Source of the DNA: Porphyrobacter sp. CACIAM 03H1
Lineage (GTDB): Bacteria > Pseudomonadota > Alphaproteobacteria > Sphingomonadales > Sphingomonadaceae
Assembly: GCF_002215495.1 (NCBI RefSeq)
Contig: NZ_CP021378.1
Coordinates: 704,417-768,416 of the forward strand
Reading direction: 5' to 3'
Length of the DNA: 64,000 nucleotides
Shown here: piece after piece, positions 41,165 through 50,597 of the stretch
Layout of the letters: the number at the start of each line of letters is the position of its first letter
Numbering within the stretch: position 1 is the stretch's first letter
Position numbers and translations under genes: made by a program
The notes under the pieces: model-generated
Told to the model about the DNA's origin: nothing
The model's input: the letters and a program-made list of their open reading frames with translations, nothing else
Database searches by the model: none

Positions 41165-42592
41165 ATGGTCACCCAGTACAAGAACCTGATCGGCGGCGAG
41201 ATGATCGCGACCGACCGCTGGCTCGATGTCGTCAACCCCGCCACCGAACAGGTGATCGGGCAGGTCCCGGCCTGCGGCAAGGCCGAGCTCGACAAGGCGG
41301 TGGCCGCCGCGCGCGCCGCGTTCAAGACCTGGAAGAACACCCCCATCGAGGAACGCCGTGCCGCGATCATGGCGATCTCGGGCGCGATCAAGGCCAATGC
41401 CGAGGAGCTCTACCGCCTGCTGACCAGCGAGCAGGGCAAGCCCCATGATCAGGCCCGCGGCGAGATCTACGGCGCGGCCGGGATGGCGGCGGCGCAATCG
41501 ACGCTTAGCCTCGACGAGGAGATCGTGCAGGACGACGACACCCGTCTCCACCGCGTGCGCCGCGTGCCGGTAGGCGTGGTCGGCGGGATCGTGCCGTGGA
41601 ACTTCCCGGTGATGATGGCGATCCAGAAGATCGTCCCCGCGATGCTCTCGGGCTGCACCATCGTCCTGAAGCCTTCGCCCTTTACCCCGCTCACCACCCT
41701 GAAGATCGCCGAGCTGATCGCCGGTGTGGTGCCCGCGGGCGTCGTCAACATCATCACCGGCGAGGACGACCTCGGCCCGATGATCACCAGCCACCCCGAT
41801 ATCGACAAGATCACCTTCACAGGCTCGACCGCGACGGGGAAGAAGATCATGGAGGGCGCCTCGGCCGACCTCAAGCGCATCACGCTGGAACTGGGCGGCA
41901 ACGATGCCTCGATCGTGCTCCCCGATGCCGATCCCAAGAAGGTCGCCGAACAGCTGTTCTGGTCGAGCTTCTCCAACGCCGGGCAGATCTGCGTGGCGGC
42001 CAAGCGCGTCTACATCCACGAGGACATCTATGACGAGCTCAGCGCAGCCATCGTCGAGTATGCCAAGACGGTGAAGGTCGGCGACGGCAGCGAGCAGGGC
42101 ACCGGCGTCGGCCCGATCCAGAACAAGAAGCAGTACGACCGCGTTCTGGAGCTGATCGAGGACGCCAAGTCGAACGGCTACAAGTTCCTGCTGGGCGGCA
42201 ACGTGGACCCGTCGGGCACGGGCTACTTCGTCCCGCTGACCATCCTCGACAACCCGCCCGAAGATGCGCGGATCGTCGCCGAGGAGCAGTTCGGCCCGGT
42301 CATGCCGCTGATGAAGTTCTCGAGCGAGGAAGAGGTAATCCAGCGCGCCAACAACTCGGAATACGGCCTCGCCGGCGCGGTGTGGACCGGCAATCCGGAC
42401 AAGGGCGTCGAGATCGCCGAGCAGCTCGAAACCGGCACGGTGTGGATCAACGAATATCTCCACCTGTCCCCGTTTGCGCCCTTCGGCGGGCACAAGCAGT
42501 CGGGCTTCGGCGCCGAATACGGCAAGGAAGGTTTGAAGGAGTTCACCTACGCACAGGTGATCACCGTCAAGAAGGACAACGTCCCCGCCTGA
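41165..42592 (+). CDS. NAD(P)-dependent aldehyde dehydrogenase
   Basis: 475 aa. ALDH marks are VVGGIVPWNFPVMMAIQKI, ITFTGSTATGKKIMEG, the catalytic Glu in TLELGGNDASIVLPDAD and the catalytic Cys in FSNAGQICVAAKRVY; the end FGGHKQSGFGAEYGKEGLKE is typical. The EGNDAS form (LGGNDA) and length fit the broad class that includes betaine-aldehyde and succinate-semialdehyde enzymes, so substrate is not assignable. GAGAGGAACGA precedes the ATG. Four bases separate its stop from the next GTG, so it is likely the first gene of a three-gene unit. Confidence 0.95.
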   Translation: MVTQYKNLIGGEMIATDRWLDVVNPATEQVIGQVPACGKAELDKAVAAARAAFKTWKNTPIEERRAAIMAISGAIKANAEELYRLLTSEQGKPHDQARGEIYGAAGMAAAQSTLSLDEEIVQDDDTRLHRVRRVPVGVVGGIVPWNFPVMMAIQKIVPAMLSGCTIVLKPSPFTPLTTLKIAELIAGVVPAGVVNIITGEDDLGPMITSHPDIDKITFTGSTATGKKIMEGASADLKRITLELGGNDASIVLPDADPKKVAEQLFWSSFSNAGQICVAAKRVYIHEDIYDELSAAIVEYAKTVKVGDGSEQGTGVGPIQNKKQYDRVLELIEDAKSNGYKFLLGGNVDPSGTGYFVPLTILDNPPEDARIVAEEQFGPVMPLMKFSSEEEVIQRANNSEYGLAGAVWTGNPDKGVEIAEQLETGTVWINEYLHLSPFAPFGGHKQSGFGAEYGKEGLKEFTYAQVITVKKDNVPA

Positions 42593-42596
42593 TCCG

Positions 42597-43949
42597 GTGG
42601 CGGTAACGGTTGAAGAACTGAGCGCCGGGCTGGCGCGGGTGTGTGCCCGCGCCGGTCTCGGCGCTTTGTCTTTGGCGCCGCAGCGCCTGACGGGCGGAGC
42701 GGTGATGGAGAGCTGGCGGTTTTCTGCGGGCGGTTCCGATTACGTCCTGCGCCGCGCGCCGAGCCTCGCCTTCATGGAGGGGCGGCCTTACGGGCACCAC
42801 GTCGAGGCGGCGCTGATCGAGGCCGCGCGCGCCAAGGGTGTGACCGCGCCCGAGGTGGTGGCGGTGCTGGAGGAGGCGGACGGTCTCGGGAGTGGGTTCG
42901 TCATGCGCGCGCTGCCGGGGACGGCCGATCCCAAGGTGATCCTCGGCTGCGACGATCCCGATGGGCTGCTGCGCGAGGCGGCGCGAGATTTGGCCCGCAT
43001 CCATCGGCTGCGGCAGGACGATGTGCCCGAGGGCGTGCCGGTGATGGACTATCGCGCTGCCATCGCCGACCTCAAGGCGCAGTTCATGACTGCGGGCGGT
43101 GATCGCCCGATCATCGCGCTCGGCCTGAAGTGGCTGGAGGACTATTGCCCCGCGCCGGTCGAGCCCGTCCTCAACCATGGCGACTACCGGATGGGCAATC
43201 TGCTGGTTGAGGGCTCGAACCTCACCGGCGTGCTCGACTGGGAGATCGCCCATTTCGGCGACAGCCACGAAGACCTCGCCTTCGGCTGCATGGCCGTGTG
43301 GCGCTTCGCCCGCTACGACCGGCCCGCGCTGGGGCTGGGTTCGATTGAAGATTACCTCGCCGCCTACGAGGCCGAGGCGGGCGTCACGGTCGATCCCGCC
43401 CGCTTCCGCTTCTGGACGATCTATCGGACGGTGTGGTGGGCGCTCGGGTGCCTCAAGATGGCTGCCCAATGGCGCTCGGGCGCGGACCGGATGCTCGAAC
43501 GCGTGGTGATCTCGCGCCGGACCAGCGAGCAGGAATTGGATCTGCTGCTGCTGCTGGAGGAGGATGCGCCGGAGGTGGAGTTGGCGCGCGAAGTCTGGGA
43601 TGGTCCAATAGAATGGCGCCACCGCGGAGAAGCATCCACATCGGAAATTGCGACGGCCATCAGCGAATGGCTCGCCACCTTGAAAGACAAGCTTACTGGC
43701 CACGACCGCTTCCAGCTCGCGGTCGCACGCAACGCACTCGGAATGATTGCGCGCGAACATCAGGACATGATCAGGGTCGATATCTGCGACGAGGGACTTT
43801 GCCGGGACATATTGGACGGCGAGAAATCTCTGAGCACCGAGGGACTGCTTAGTGATCTGCGTGCCGACGCCCTACGAAAACTGCGCAGCGACGTCCCCAA
43901 GTATGCAGCGCATGCTTATGCGCGCAAAAAATGGACCGGAGAGAACTAA
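42597..43949 (+). CDS. Phosphotransferase (APH) fused to a DUF6285-like domain
   Basis: 450 aa from GTG 42597. Residues 1-340 are an aminoglycoside-phosphotransferase-like kinase of the acyl-CoA dehydrogenase-associated type (EPVLNHGDYRMGNLLV with the catalytic Asp, and VLDWEIAHFGDSHEDLAFG with the metal-binding Asp). The last ~110 residues (HDRFQLAVARNALGMIAREH, LRADALRKLRSDVPKYAAH) resemble DUF6285, a small domain usually met beside such kinases. The DNA of this tail is AT-richer than the kinase part. A role in acyl-substrate activation is inferred from the neighbours. The stop overlaps the acyl-CoA dehydrogenase ATG. Confidence 0.85.
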   Translation: MAVTVEELSAGLARVCARAGLGALSLAPQRLTGGAVMESWRFSAGGSDYVLRRAPSLAFMEGRPYGHHVEAALIEAARAKGVTAPEVVAVLEEADGLGSGFVMRALPGTADPKVILGCDDPDGLLREAARDLARIHRLRQDDVPEGVPVMDYRAAIADLKAQFMTAGGDRPIIALGLKWLEDYCPAPVEPVLNHGDYRMGNLLVEGSNLTGVLDWEIAHFGDSHEDLAFGCMAVWRFARYDRPALGLGSIEDYLAAYEAEAGVTVDPARFRFWTIYRTVWWALGCLKMAAQWRSGADRMLERVVISRRTSEQELDLLLLLEEDAPEVELAREVWDGPIEWRHRGEASTSEIATAISEWLATLKDKLTGHDRFQLAVARNALGMIAREHQDMIRVDICDEGLCRDILDGEKSLSTEGLLSDLRADALRKLRSDVPKYAAHAYARKKWTGEN

Positions 43950-45235
43950 TGGACTTCGCCATCCCCGCCGACCTGCAAGCCTATCTCGACGAACTCGACG
44001 CCTTCATCGCCGCCGAGATCAAGCCGCTCGAGCAGCAGGACGACAATATCCGCTTCTTCGACCACCGCCGCGAGCATGCGCGCACCGACTGGGAGCGCGG
44101 CGGGCTGCCCCGGCACGAGTGGGAGGAGCTGCTCAAGGAAGCCACCCGACGCGCAGACAAGGCGGGCCATTGGCGCTTCTCCGCCCCCAAGCGGTACGGC
44201 GGCAAGGACGGGGCGAACCTCTGGATGGCGGTGATCCGCGAGCATTTCGCGCGCCAAGGCCTCGGGCTGCACAATGACTTGCAGAACGAGCATTCGATCG
44301 TTGGCAACTTCCCCTTCGTCGCCATGTTCGACCAGTGGGGGACGGAGGAACAGAAGCAGGAATTCATCCTCGGCGGGTTCGAGCGCACGCGGCGCGTCGC
44401 CTTCGGCCTCACCGAGCCGCACCATGGCTCGGACGCCACCCACATGGAGACGCACGCGGTGCGCGAGACCCGTGACGGGGTCGATGGCTGGCTGATCAAC
44501 GGCGAGAAGATGTGGATCACCGGCATGCACGTCGCCACCCATTGCGCGATGTTCGCTCGCACGGCGGGCAAGGCGGGGGATGCGAGCGGGATCACCTGCT
44601 TCCTTGTGCCCAACCCCACCCCCGGCCTCGAAATCGAGGAGTGGATGTGGACCTTCAACATGCCCACCGATCACCCGCGCCTCAGCGTCACCAATGTCTG
44701 GGTGCCCGATAGCGCGATCCTCGGCGTCGAAGGCCGCGGCCTCGCGCTGGCGCAGAGCTTCGTCCACCAGAACCGCATCCGGCAGGCGGCCAGCTCCTGT
44801 GGGGCGGCGCTCTACTGCATCGATGAAAGCGTCAAATACGCGCGGGAGAGAAAACCCTTCGGCGAGGAGCTGGCGCGCAATCAGGCGATCCAGTTCCCCT
44901 TAGTGGAGCTGGCGACGCAGGCGGAGATGCTGCGCCTGCTGATCTTCAAGACCGCTTGGGAGATGGACAACATGCCCCACGAGCAGATCGAGAAGACCAT
45001 CTCGGACAAGGTCTCGATGTGCAATTACTGGGCGAACCGGCTGGTGTGCGAGGCGGCGGACCGCGCCATGCAGGTCCACGGCGGCATCGGCTATTCGCGG
45101 CACAAGCCCTTCGAGCACATCTACCGCCACCACCGCCGCTACCGCATCACCGAGGGCTCGGAGGAGATCCAGATGCGGAAAGTGGGGGCGTATCTGTTCG
45201 GTTATCTCGGGCCGAAGCGGGGGATGTACGGCTAA
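43949..45235 (+). CDS. Acyl-CoA dehydrogenase family protein
   Basis: 428 aa from ATG 43949, which shares a base with the previous stop; GGAGAG lies upstream. The flavoenzyme dehydrogenates acyl-CoA. Marks are AFGLTEPHHGSDATHME, GWLINGEKMWITGMH and the C-terminal VHGGIGYSRHKPFEHIYRHH then RITEGSEEIQ. The canonical catalytic Glu position lies near the IYRHHRRYRI stretch as in the long-chain or ACAD10/11-like branch. Together with the APH-type kinase it resembles bacterial split versions of ACAD11, where kinase and dehydrogenase process 4-hydroxy acids. That pathway link is inferred. Confidence 0.93.
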   Translation: MDFAIPADLQAYLDELDAFIAAEIKPLEQQDDNIRFFDHRREHARTDWERGGLPRHEWEELLKEATRRADKAGHWRFSAPKRYGGKDGANLWMAVIREHFARQGLGLHNDLQNEHSIVGNFPFVAMFDQWGTEEQKQEFILGGFERTRRVAFGLTEPHHGSDATHMETHAVRETRDGVDGWLINGEKMWITGMHVATHCAMFARTAGKAGDASGITCFLVPNPTPGLEIEEWMWTFNMPTDHPRLSVTNVWVPDSAILGVEGRGLALAQSFVHQNRIRQAASSCGAALYCIDESVKYARERKPFGEELARNQAIQFPLVELATQAEMLRLLIFKTAWEMDNMPHEQIEKTISDKVSMCNYWANRLVCEAADRAMQVHGGIGYSRHKPFEHIYRHHRRYRITEGSEEIQMRKVGAYLFGYLGPKRGMYG

Positions 45236-46194
45236 GGCTTGCGCCGCCACCACCCCGCCAGCAGGCTCCCGATCAGAACGTGCCACACCGCCGAGATCGC
45301 CGCCGGAACGGGCGCGAGCGCGGCCTGTTGCAGGCTTGCGAATTGCGCGGCGAAGGCCGGGGTTTTGGCAAGGCCTGAACCGAGGCCGGAATTCTGCATC
45401 CCCACCTCGATGCTGATCGTGCGCGCCTCCACCTCGCCCAGCTTCAGCACGCGCGCCAGCACATAGCCCAGCGCAAAGCCCAGGGAGTGGAGCAGGAAGG
45501 TCGCCAGCAGCAGCACCCCGGCGTGCTCCATGATCTGCGCCTTGGAGCCGCCGACGATCCCGCCGACGATCAGCACCACCAGCACGATGGCGATGAGCGG
45601 CAGCACGCCGTTCACCGCCTCGGCCGCGCGCGGGAACAGGCGGTTGAGCAGCGTTCCCGCCACCACCGGCACCAGCACCACGCTGACCATCTGGACGAGG
45701 AGGTTGAGCCGGTCGATCTCGACGTAAGCGCCCGCCAGCCAGCCGGTCAGCAGCGGGGTGAGGATCACCGCGGCCAGCGTCGAGGCCATGGTCATCGCCA
45801 CCGACAGGGCCACGTGGCCGCGCGCGATATAGGTGACGATGTTCGACGCCGTGCCGCCCGGACAGCAGGCCACCAGAATGAGGCCCACGGCGAGCCCCGG
45901 TTCCAGCCCGAGCACCTTCGCCACGGCAAAGCCCGAGAGCGGCATCACAGTGTATTGCAGCGCCACCCCCGCCACGAAGGCGCGGGGCATTCTGGTGAGG
46001 TTGCGGTAATCCTCGAAGGTCAGCGTCAGGCCCATGGCGAGCATGATCGTACCCAGCGCGAGGCTCAGCAGCGGCTGCCCGGCGAGGCGGATGCTCCCGT
46101 CGGTCATCCAGGTGAAGGCGGGCGGGAAAAACCACGCCAGCGCCACCCCCGCCAGCGTCAGGATGGCGAAATTGTTCGTGATCGTGCGCAGCAT
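45232..46194 (-). CDS. Bile acid:sodium symporter (BASS) family transporter
   Basis: 320 aa with eight to ten hydrophobic helices. Family features are LGTIMLAMGLTLTFEDYRNL, GLILVACCPGGTASNIVTYI with the crossover-helix Pro-Gly-Gly, and ISIEVGMQNSGLGSGLA, which contains the Glu and Gln of the sodium sites. BASS proteins carry organic anions such as bile acids, pantoate or pyruvate with Na+. Specificity is not readable. It is convergent with the acyl-CoA dehydrogenase gene, with the two stop codons overlapping. Confidence 0.93.
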   Translation of the reverse strand: MLRTITNNFAILTLAGVALAWFFPPAFTWMTDGSIRLAGQPLLSLALGTIMLAMGLTLTFEDYRNLTRMPRAFVAGVALQYTVMPLSGFAVAKVLGLEPGLAVGLILVACCPGGTASNIVTYIARGHVALSVAMTMASTLAAVILTPLLTGWLAGAYVEIDRLNLLVQMVSVVLVPVVAGTLLNRLFPRAAEAVNGVLPLIAIVLVVLIVGGIVGGSKAQIMEHAGVLLLATFLLHSLGFALGYVLARVLKLGEVEARTISIEVGMQNSGLGSGLAKTPAFAAQFASLQQAALAPVPAAISAVWHVLIGSLLAGWWRRKP

Positions 46195-46270
46195 GGCCCG
46201 GTGGTTCCCCCTCGGCGATGCCCTAGCATCATCGGAGGCCCCCGCCAGCCCCGCTATCCGCATCGGGGCG

Positions 46271-46996
46271 TCAGGCGGCCTCGAGCAGCGTGCGCAGGTC
46301 CTTCAGCGCCTTGGCCCTGAGCTGGTGGACGCGCGGCACGCTGACCTCCAGCACGGCGGCGATTTCGGTGAGGTTGAGCTCCTCGACGAAGAACAGCTGG
46401 AGCACCAGCTTCAGCCGGTCCGGGAGCTTCACCATCGCCGCGATCAGCCGCTCGCGATCTTCCACCGCGCACAGGGCCTCGAAGGGATCGGGATCGTCGC
46501 TGGCGAAGGCGAGGTTGCTTTCGTCATAGGCGTCCTCGATCGGGGTGAGCTTGACGCCCGAGGCCTCGATGGCGAGCAGTTCGGCGTCGGAGACCTCCAT
46601 CCGTTCTGCCAGTTCCCCACGGCTCGGCTCGCGGCCCAATGACCCGCGAAGCGAAGCGAGCGCCCGCTCGTAGGCCGATCTCTTTGCCCGCGCGGTGCGG
46701 CTGTCGTGGGCGGTGCGGCGCACCTCGTCCAGCATCGCGCCGCGCACCCGGATCTTGGCATAGGCGGCAAAGCCGTCCTCGGTCGGCCCCGCGTGGCGCT
46801 GGGCGCATTCGGTGAGCGCGAGGATGCCGGCCTGCACCAGATCCTCGATTTCCAGTCCCTCGCGCCCGCGCCCGTTGATGTGCCATGCGGTGCGGCGCAC
46901 CAGCGGCAGGAAGCGGCGCACCCGGTCCTCGACCTCGGCACGGGAGGGGGCATAGGGCTGGACAAGAGCCCCGAAGGCGGTGTGGTCGTGCTTCAT
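46271..46996 (-). CDS. fliA: FliA-type flagellar sigma factor (sigma-28)
   Basis: 241 aa from ATG 46996, which overlaps the flhA stop. Region 2 (RRTAWHINGRG, LEIEDLVQAGILALTECAQR, AAYAKIRVRGAMLDEVRR) and region 4 (KLVLQLFFVEELNLTEIAAV then LEVSVPRVHQLRAKALKDL) match FliA, with region 3 between (SLGREPSRGELAERMEV). It should direct late flagellar and flagellin promoters and be held by FlgM, encoded 3.6 kb upstream in the same run. Translational coupling to flhA ties sigma synthesis to the export gate. Confidence 0.93.
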   Translation of the reverse strand: MKHDHTAFGALVQPYAPSRAEVEDRVRRFLPLVRRTAWHINGRGREGLEIEDLVQAGILALTECAQRHAGPTEDGFAAYAKIRVRGAMLDEVRRTAHDSRTARAKRSAYERALASLRGSLGREPSRGELAERMEVSDAELLAIEASGVKLTPIEDAYDESNLAFASDDPDPFEALCAVEDRERLIAAMVKLPDRLKLVLQLFFVEELNLTEIAAVLEVSVPRVHQLRAKALKDLRTLLEAA

Positions 46997-49104
46997 GCGG
47001 CAAGCCCCTCGGGCGCGGAGAGGACGGGCGCCTCGCTGCTTGCGCCAATGGTGCCGACCACGGCGATCGGCTGGCTGGCGGGCAGCTCGGCGATGGAGAG
47101 AACGAGGCAGCGGGGCGCGCGCAGCTTGAGCAGCGCGGCGAGCGCGCGGCGCGCCGGGGGCTGGACGATGAGCGCCAGCGCGCCGCCCTCGGCATCGGCG
47201 ATGGCGTTGATCTCGCGCAGGATCATCGCCCCGCAATCGGGCTCGATCAGGGGTTGGCCGGTGGAGGGGTCAAGCATCCCGCCGAGGATCGCCGCCTCCA
47301 GTCCCGCATCGAGCGTCACGACCTTGAGCGGCTCGTCCGGCCCGGCGATCCGCGCCACCAGCCGCCCCGCGAGGTCGGCGCGCACGGCATCGATCACGGC
47401 GTCGAAATCGCTGGTCTTCTGCAAGGCCAGGGCGAGCGCGGTGAACAGCGGCTGGGGGTGGGAAAGGCCGATCCCGTCCGCCATCAGCGCGCGCAGCGTG
47501 CGGGTTAGCGCCGCGAGGGGGAGCGGGTCGGGATATACCGCCTCGACCAGCGCCGGGGCGCGGGTCTTGAGGCCGTCCACCCATTCGCGCACCTCGTCCG
47601 GGCCCAGGAGCTGATGCGCCTCGGCGAGCAGCGCCTGGTTGGCGTGGGTGGCGATGACGGTGGCGGGATCGACCACGAGGAAGCCCTCGGCCACGGCATG
47701 GTCGCGCGCGGCGGGGGCGATCCACAGGGCAGGGCAATCGAAGGAGGGATCGCGCGTCGGCTCGCCCGTCAGGCCATGCCCGGGGCGCACGTCGCCCGCG
47801 TCGATGGCGAGCAGCTTGCCAGGGCGCACGGACCCCCGCGCGATGCTCACCCCGCCCATCAGCACCGCATAGTCCTGCGCCGCCAGATCAAGCGAATCGC
47901 GGATCCGGAACTGCGGCAGCACGAAGCCGAGATCGCGCGAGAGCTGCTTCCTGATGCCGGTGATGCGGGTGACCAGAGGCGCTCCCTGACCTGCATCGAC
48001 CAGCCCGACGAGGCCGTAGCCGAGCTCGATGGTCACCAGCGTGCTGTCGGCCACGTCGGCGAGCGCGATGTGATCGGGGGCGACGTCCTCGGCGGTTTCG
48101 ACCACCGGCTGCGGCGCGGCGGCGCGGCGCTTCAGGTGCCACCAGATCGCCGCCGCGATGGCGGCGCCCGGCAGGAAGAAAACCTGCGGCATGGCCGGCA
48201 CCAGCCCCACTGCGCCGAGGATCAGTGCCACCGGAAGCCATCCGCGCGGGTCGGCGAACTGGCCGCCGATCTGTCCGGCAAGGTCGCGCTGGTCGCTCAC
48301 TCGGGTGACGATGGCTGCCGCCGCGATCGACAGCAGCAGCGCGGGCACCTGCGCCACCAGCGCGTCGCCCACCGCCAGCGTGACATAGGCCTCGCCTGCC
48401 TCGGACGCCGAAAGGCCATGGGTGATCATTCCGATGGCGAAGCCCGCGACGATGTTGACCCCGAGGATCAGCAGCGCCGCCATGGCATCGCCCTTCACGA
48501 ACTTGCTGGCACCGTCCATCGAGCCGTAGAAATCGGCCTCGACGGTGACCTCGCGGCGGCGTTCACGCGCCTCGTCGGCGGTGACGAGGCCGGCCGCGAT
48601 GTCGGCGTCGATCGCCATCTGCTTGCCCGGCAAGGCATCGAGCACGAAGCGCGCCGAGACTTCCGAGACGCGGCCCGCGCCCTTGGTGATGACGATCATG
48701 TTGATGATCATCAGGATCGCGAAGACGAACAGGCCGACGACGAAATTGCCGCCGACAAGAAAGGCAGCGAAGCTCTCGATCACGTGGCCGGCGGCCGCAC
48801 CGCCTTCGTGGCCGTGGACCAGCACGACGCGGGTCGATGCGACGTTGAGCGCGAGCCGCAGCAGGGTCGCGAACAGCAGCACGCTGGGGAAGCTCGAGAA
48901 ATCGAGCGGACGGCGGGCGTTCAGCGCGACCATCAGCACGGCGATGGAAATCGCTATGTTGAGCACGAAGAAGATGTCGAGCAGCAGCGCAGGGACCGGC
49001 AGCACCATCAGCGCGAGCAGCGCGAAGATGCCGACGGGCAGCGCCAGCGCGGCGGGCACCTGCCCGAAGCGGGCGGTCAGCGGGGCGGTAACGGCAGGGG
49101 TCAC
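46993..49104 (-). CDS. flhA: FlhA, flagellar type III export gate protein
   Basis: 703 aa from a GTG. The first ~310 residues hold eight membrane helices and the FHIPEP signature EVSARFVLDALPGKQM, followed by the acidic cytosolic loop (DADIAAGLVTADEARERRRE). The C-terminal ~370 residues are the cytosolic ring that docks chaperone-substrate complexes (DPATVIATHANQALLAEAHQ, LLGPDEVREWVDGL). It forms the nonameric export gate in the basal body. The start overlaps the transglycosylase stop (GTGA) and the stop overlaps the fliA start. Confidence 0.97.
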   Translation of the reverse strand: MTPAVTAPLTARFGQVPAALALPVGIFALLALMVLPVPALLLDIFFVLNIAISIAVLMVALNARRPLDFSSFPSVLLFATLLRLALNVASTRVVLVHGHEGGAAAGHVIESFAAFLVGGNFVVGLFVFAILMIINMIVITKGAGRVSEVSARFVLDALPGKQMAIDADIAAGLVTADEARERRREVTVEADFYGSMDGASKFVKGDAMAALLILGVNIVAGFAIGMITHGLSASEAGEAYVTLAVGDALVAQVPALLLSIAAAAIVTRVSDQRDLAGQIGGQFADPRGWLPVALILGAVGLVPAMPQVFFLPGAAIAAAIWWHLKRRAAAPQPVVETAEDVAPDHIALADVADSTLVTIELGYGLVGLVDAGQGAPLVTRITGIRKQLSRDLGFVLPQFRIRDSLDLAAQDYAVLMGGVSIARGSVRPGKLLAIDAGDVRPGHGLTGEPTRDPSFDCPALWIAPAARDHAVAEGFLVVDPATVIATHANQALLAEAHQLLGPDEVREWVDGLKTRAPALVEAVYPDPLPLAALTRTLRALMADGIGLSHPQPLFTALALALQKTSDFDAVIDAVRADLAGRLVARIAGPDEPLKVVTLDAGLEAAILGGMLDPSTGQPLIEPDCGAMILREINAIADAEGGALALIVQPPARRALAALLKLRAPRCLVLSIAELPASQPIAVVGTIGASSEAPVLSAPEGLAA

Positions 49105-50123
49105 AGGCCGAGCGCCTTCAGCCGCTCATAGGCGCGGCGCACCTGCGGCGGCGCGGCGGCGGGATCGGTGCCGAAAGTGCTGCCGAGGATCTGCGACATC
49201 GGCGGCCTGCGGTCGGAACGTAGATTGGGGGACGGCAGCGAGGTCTGGGTCAGCGCCGGAGGCATGCCGGGGCCGAACACCGCCTCGTCGGCGATCAGGT
49301 AGGGGGCGGGGGTGAAGCTCGCGCCGCCGACAGGTGACCTTCCATAGTCCGCGCGTGCGAAGTTCACCGCGCGCCCGTCACTGGCGCGGCCGAGCGCCCG
49401 GTCGAGCTTGCCCTCGATCACGTCCATCACCTGCGCAAGGCTGCGCGGGCTGCCATCGGGGGCATAGAAGATGCCGCGATTGGCCGCGGCGGGGCGGGCG
49501 AAGAGCGCGGGCGCGCTCTGGTGCGGGTCGGCCTGCAACTCGGACAGGAACCGCCCCGCCCCGCCGGCACCGAGGAAATGCGCGAGATAGAGTTCGCCAT
49601 GCCCCGGCTGCCGGCCGAGGATCGGCATCAGGTGCGCGCGGTTGTCCTCGGCTAGGCCCGCCGCCATCAGCGATGCAATACCGGGATCCTTGCGCAGCGC
49701 GAGGATCTCTGCGCGCCGTGCCGGATCGGCGACCCAGGCGCTGCCCGAGGCAGTGACGTCGATCTGGTCGGCAACGTGGCCCAGCCCGAAGCGGTGGCCG
49801 TGGCGCTTCATGGTGTCGAGCCATGTGCTTTCGATGAACTGGTAGAGCCCGGTCGCGCTCGAGGTGGCAGCGCGGGCGTCGGGGTCCATCGCGGACTCGA
49901 CCTCGGCCTGGGCGAGAAGGTAATCGAAATCGACGCTGGTCGCGCGGGCGGCATTGGCGATCGCGGCCTCGACGGAGCCGCCCGGAGCGGCGATCTGTCG
50001 GGCGGCGGGGGCAACGCGCCCCTCCGCCCCGGCGCGCACGGCGGCATGGGCGCGCGCGGCGCTTTCGAACCCCGCACGGATCGAACCGGCGGGCAGGTTC
50101 AGCGATGTCGAGGAATGGCTCAC
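49101..50123 (-). CDS. Lytic transglycosylase (flagellar, SltF-like)
   Basis: 340 aa from a GTG. A single transglycosylase domain lies at about residues 55-200: VDFDYLLAQAEVESAMDP with the catalytic Glu, ATSSATGLYQFIESTWLDT, and HGELYLAHFLGAGGAGRFL. It should open peptidoglycan for the flagellar rod. FlgJ of this cluster (59528) has only the rod-binding part, so this enzyme probably supplies the missing muramidase. No Sec signal is visible at the N terminus, which fits export by the flagellar system or a nonclassical route. Confidence 0.88.
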   Translation of the reverse strand: MSHSSTSLNLPAGSIRAGFESAARAHAAVRAGAEGRVAPAARQIAAPGGSVEAAIANAARATSVDFDYLLAQAEVESAMDPDARAATSSATGLYQFIESTWLDTMKRHGHRFGLGHVADQIDVTASGSAWVADPARRAEILALRKDPGIASLMAAGLAEDNRAHLMPILGRQPGHGELYLAHFLGAGGAGRFLSELQADPHQSAPALFARPAAANRGIFYAPDGSPRSLAQVMDVIEGKLDRALGRASDGRAVNFARADYGRSPVGGASFTPAPYLIADEAVFGPGMPPALTQTSLPSPNLRSDRRPPMSQILGSTFGTDPAAAPPQVRRAYERLKALGL

Positions 50124-50227
50124 GCGCCCTCCACCTCCTGCGGGCGCACGCGGGACTGCGGCGCCTTCCGGGGTGGAGTTTGCAAAGCGCGTGCCAGACG
50201 GGCCGGGTCAGGCCTCCGCAAGAACCC

Positions 50228-50593
50228 CTAGGCGCGCGCCGGGGCGTACGTGACCCGGGGCAGCCGCCGCGGCCCGCCCAGCGCCTCGATCCGCGCCGCG
50301 ACATTGGCGGCGAGCAGATTGCGCACGCGGCGGTTGACCTCGTTCAGCTGGCGCGCAGTCTCGGCGAGGGTGCGGGTCTCGCCGTCGAGCGGTTGGGGGC
50401 CGATCGCCGCGATCTCGTCGCACAGCGCTTCCTTGTCCTGCGCCGCGCCGACGAGGCCGTCGGCATCGAGTGCGGCAAGCGCCTGCCGCTCGCGCTCGAG
50501 AACGGCAATCATCTGCCGCAGGGCGCCGGCCAGCGGGGTGGCAGGGACGGGCTGTGCGGCGGGACGGCGCGCAGGGACGAAGACCTCGGCCAC
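50228..50593 (-). CDS. flgN: FlgN-like flagellar chaperone
   Basis: 121 aa from a GTG four bases after the flgM stop. It is a mainly helical protein with GALRQMIAVLERERQALAAL, DADGLVGAAQDKEALCDEI and ARQLNEVNRRVRNLLAANV, the pattern of FlgN chaperones that escort the hook-filament junction proteins FlgK and FlgL. Sequence conservation in this family is low, so context (next to flgM and flgA, with flgK and flgL in the window) carries much of the call. Confidence 0.82.
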   Translation of the reverse strand: MAEVFVPARRPAAQPVPATPLAGALRQMIAVLERERQALAALDADGLVGAAQDKEALCDEIAAIGPQPLDGETRTLAETARQLNEVNRRVRNLLAANVAARIEALGGPRRLPRVTYAPARA

Positions 50594-50597
50594 GCTC

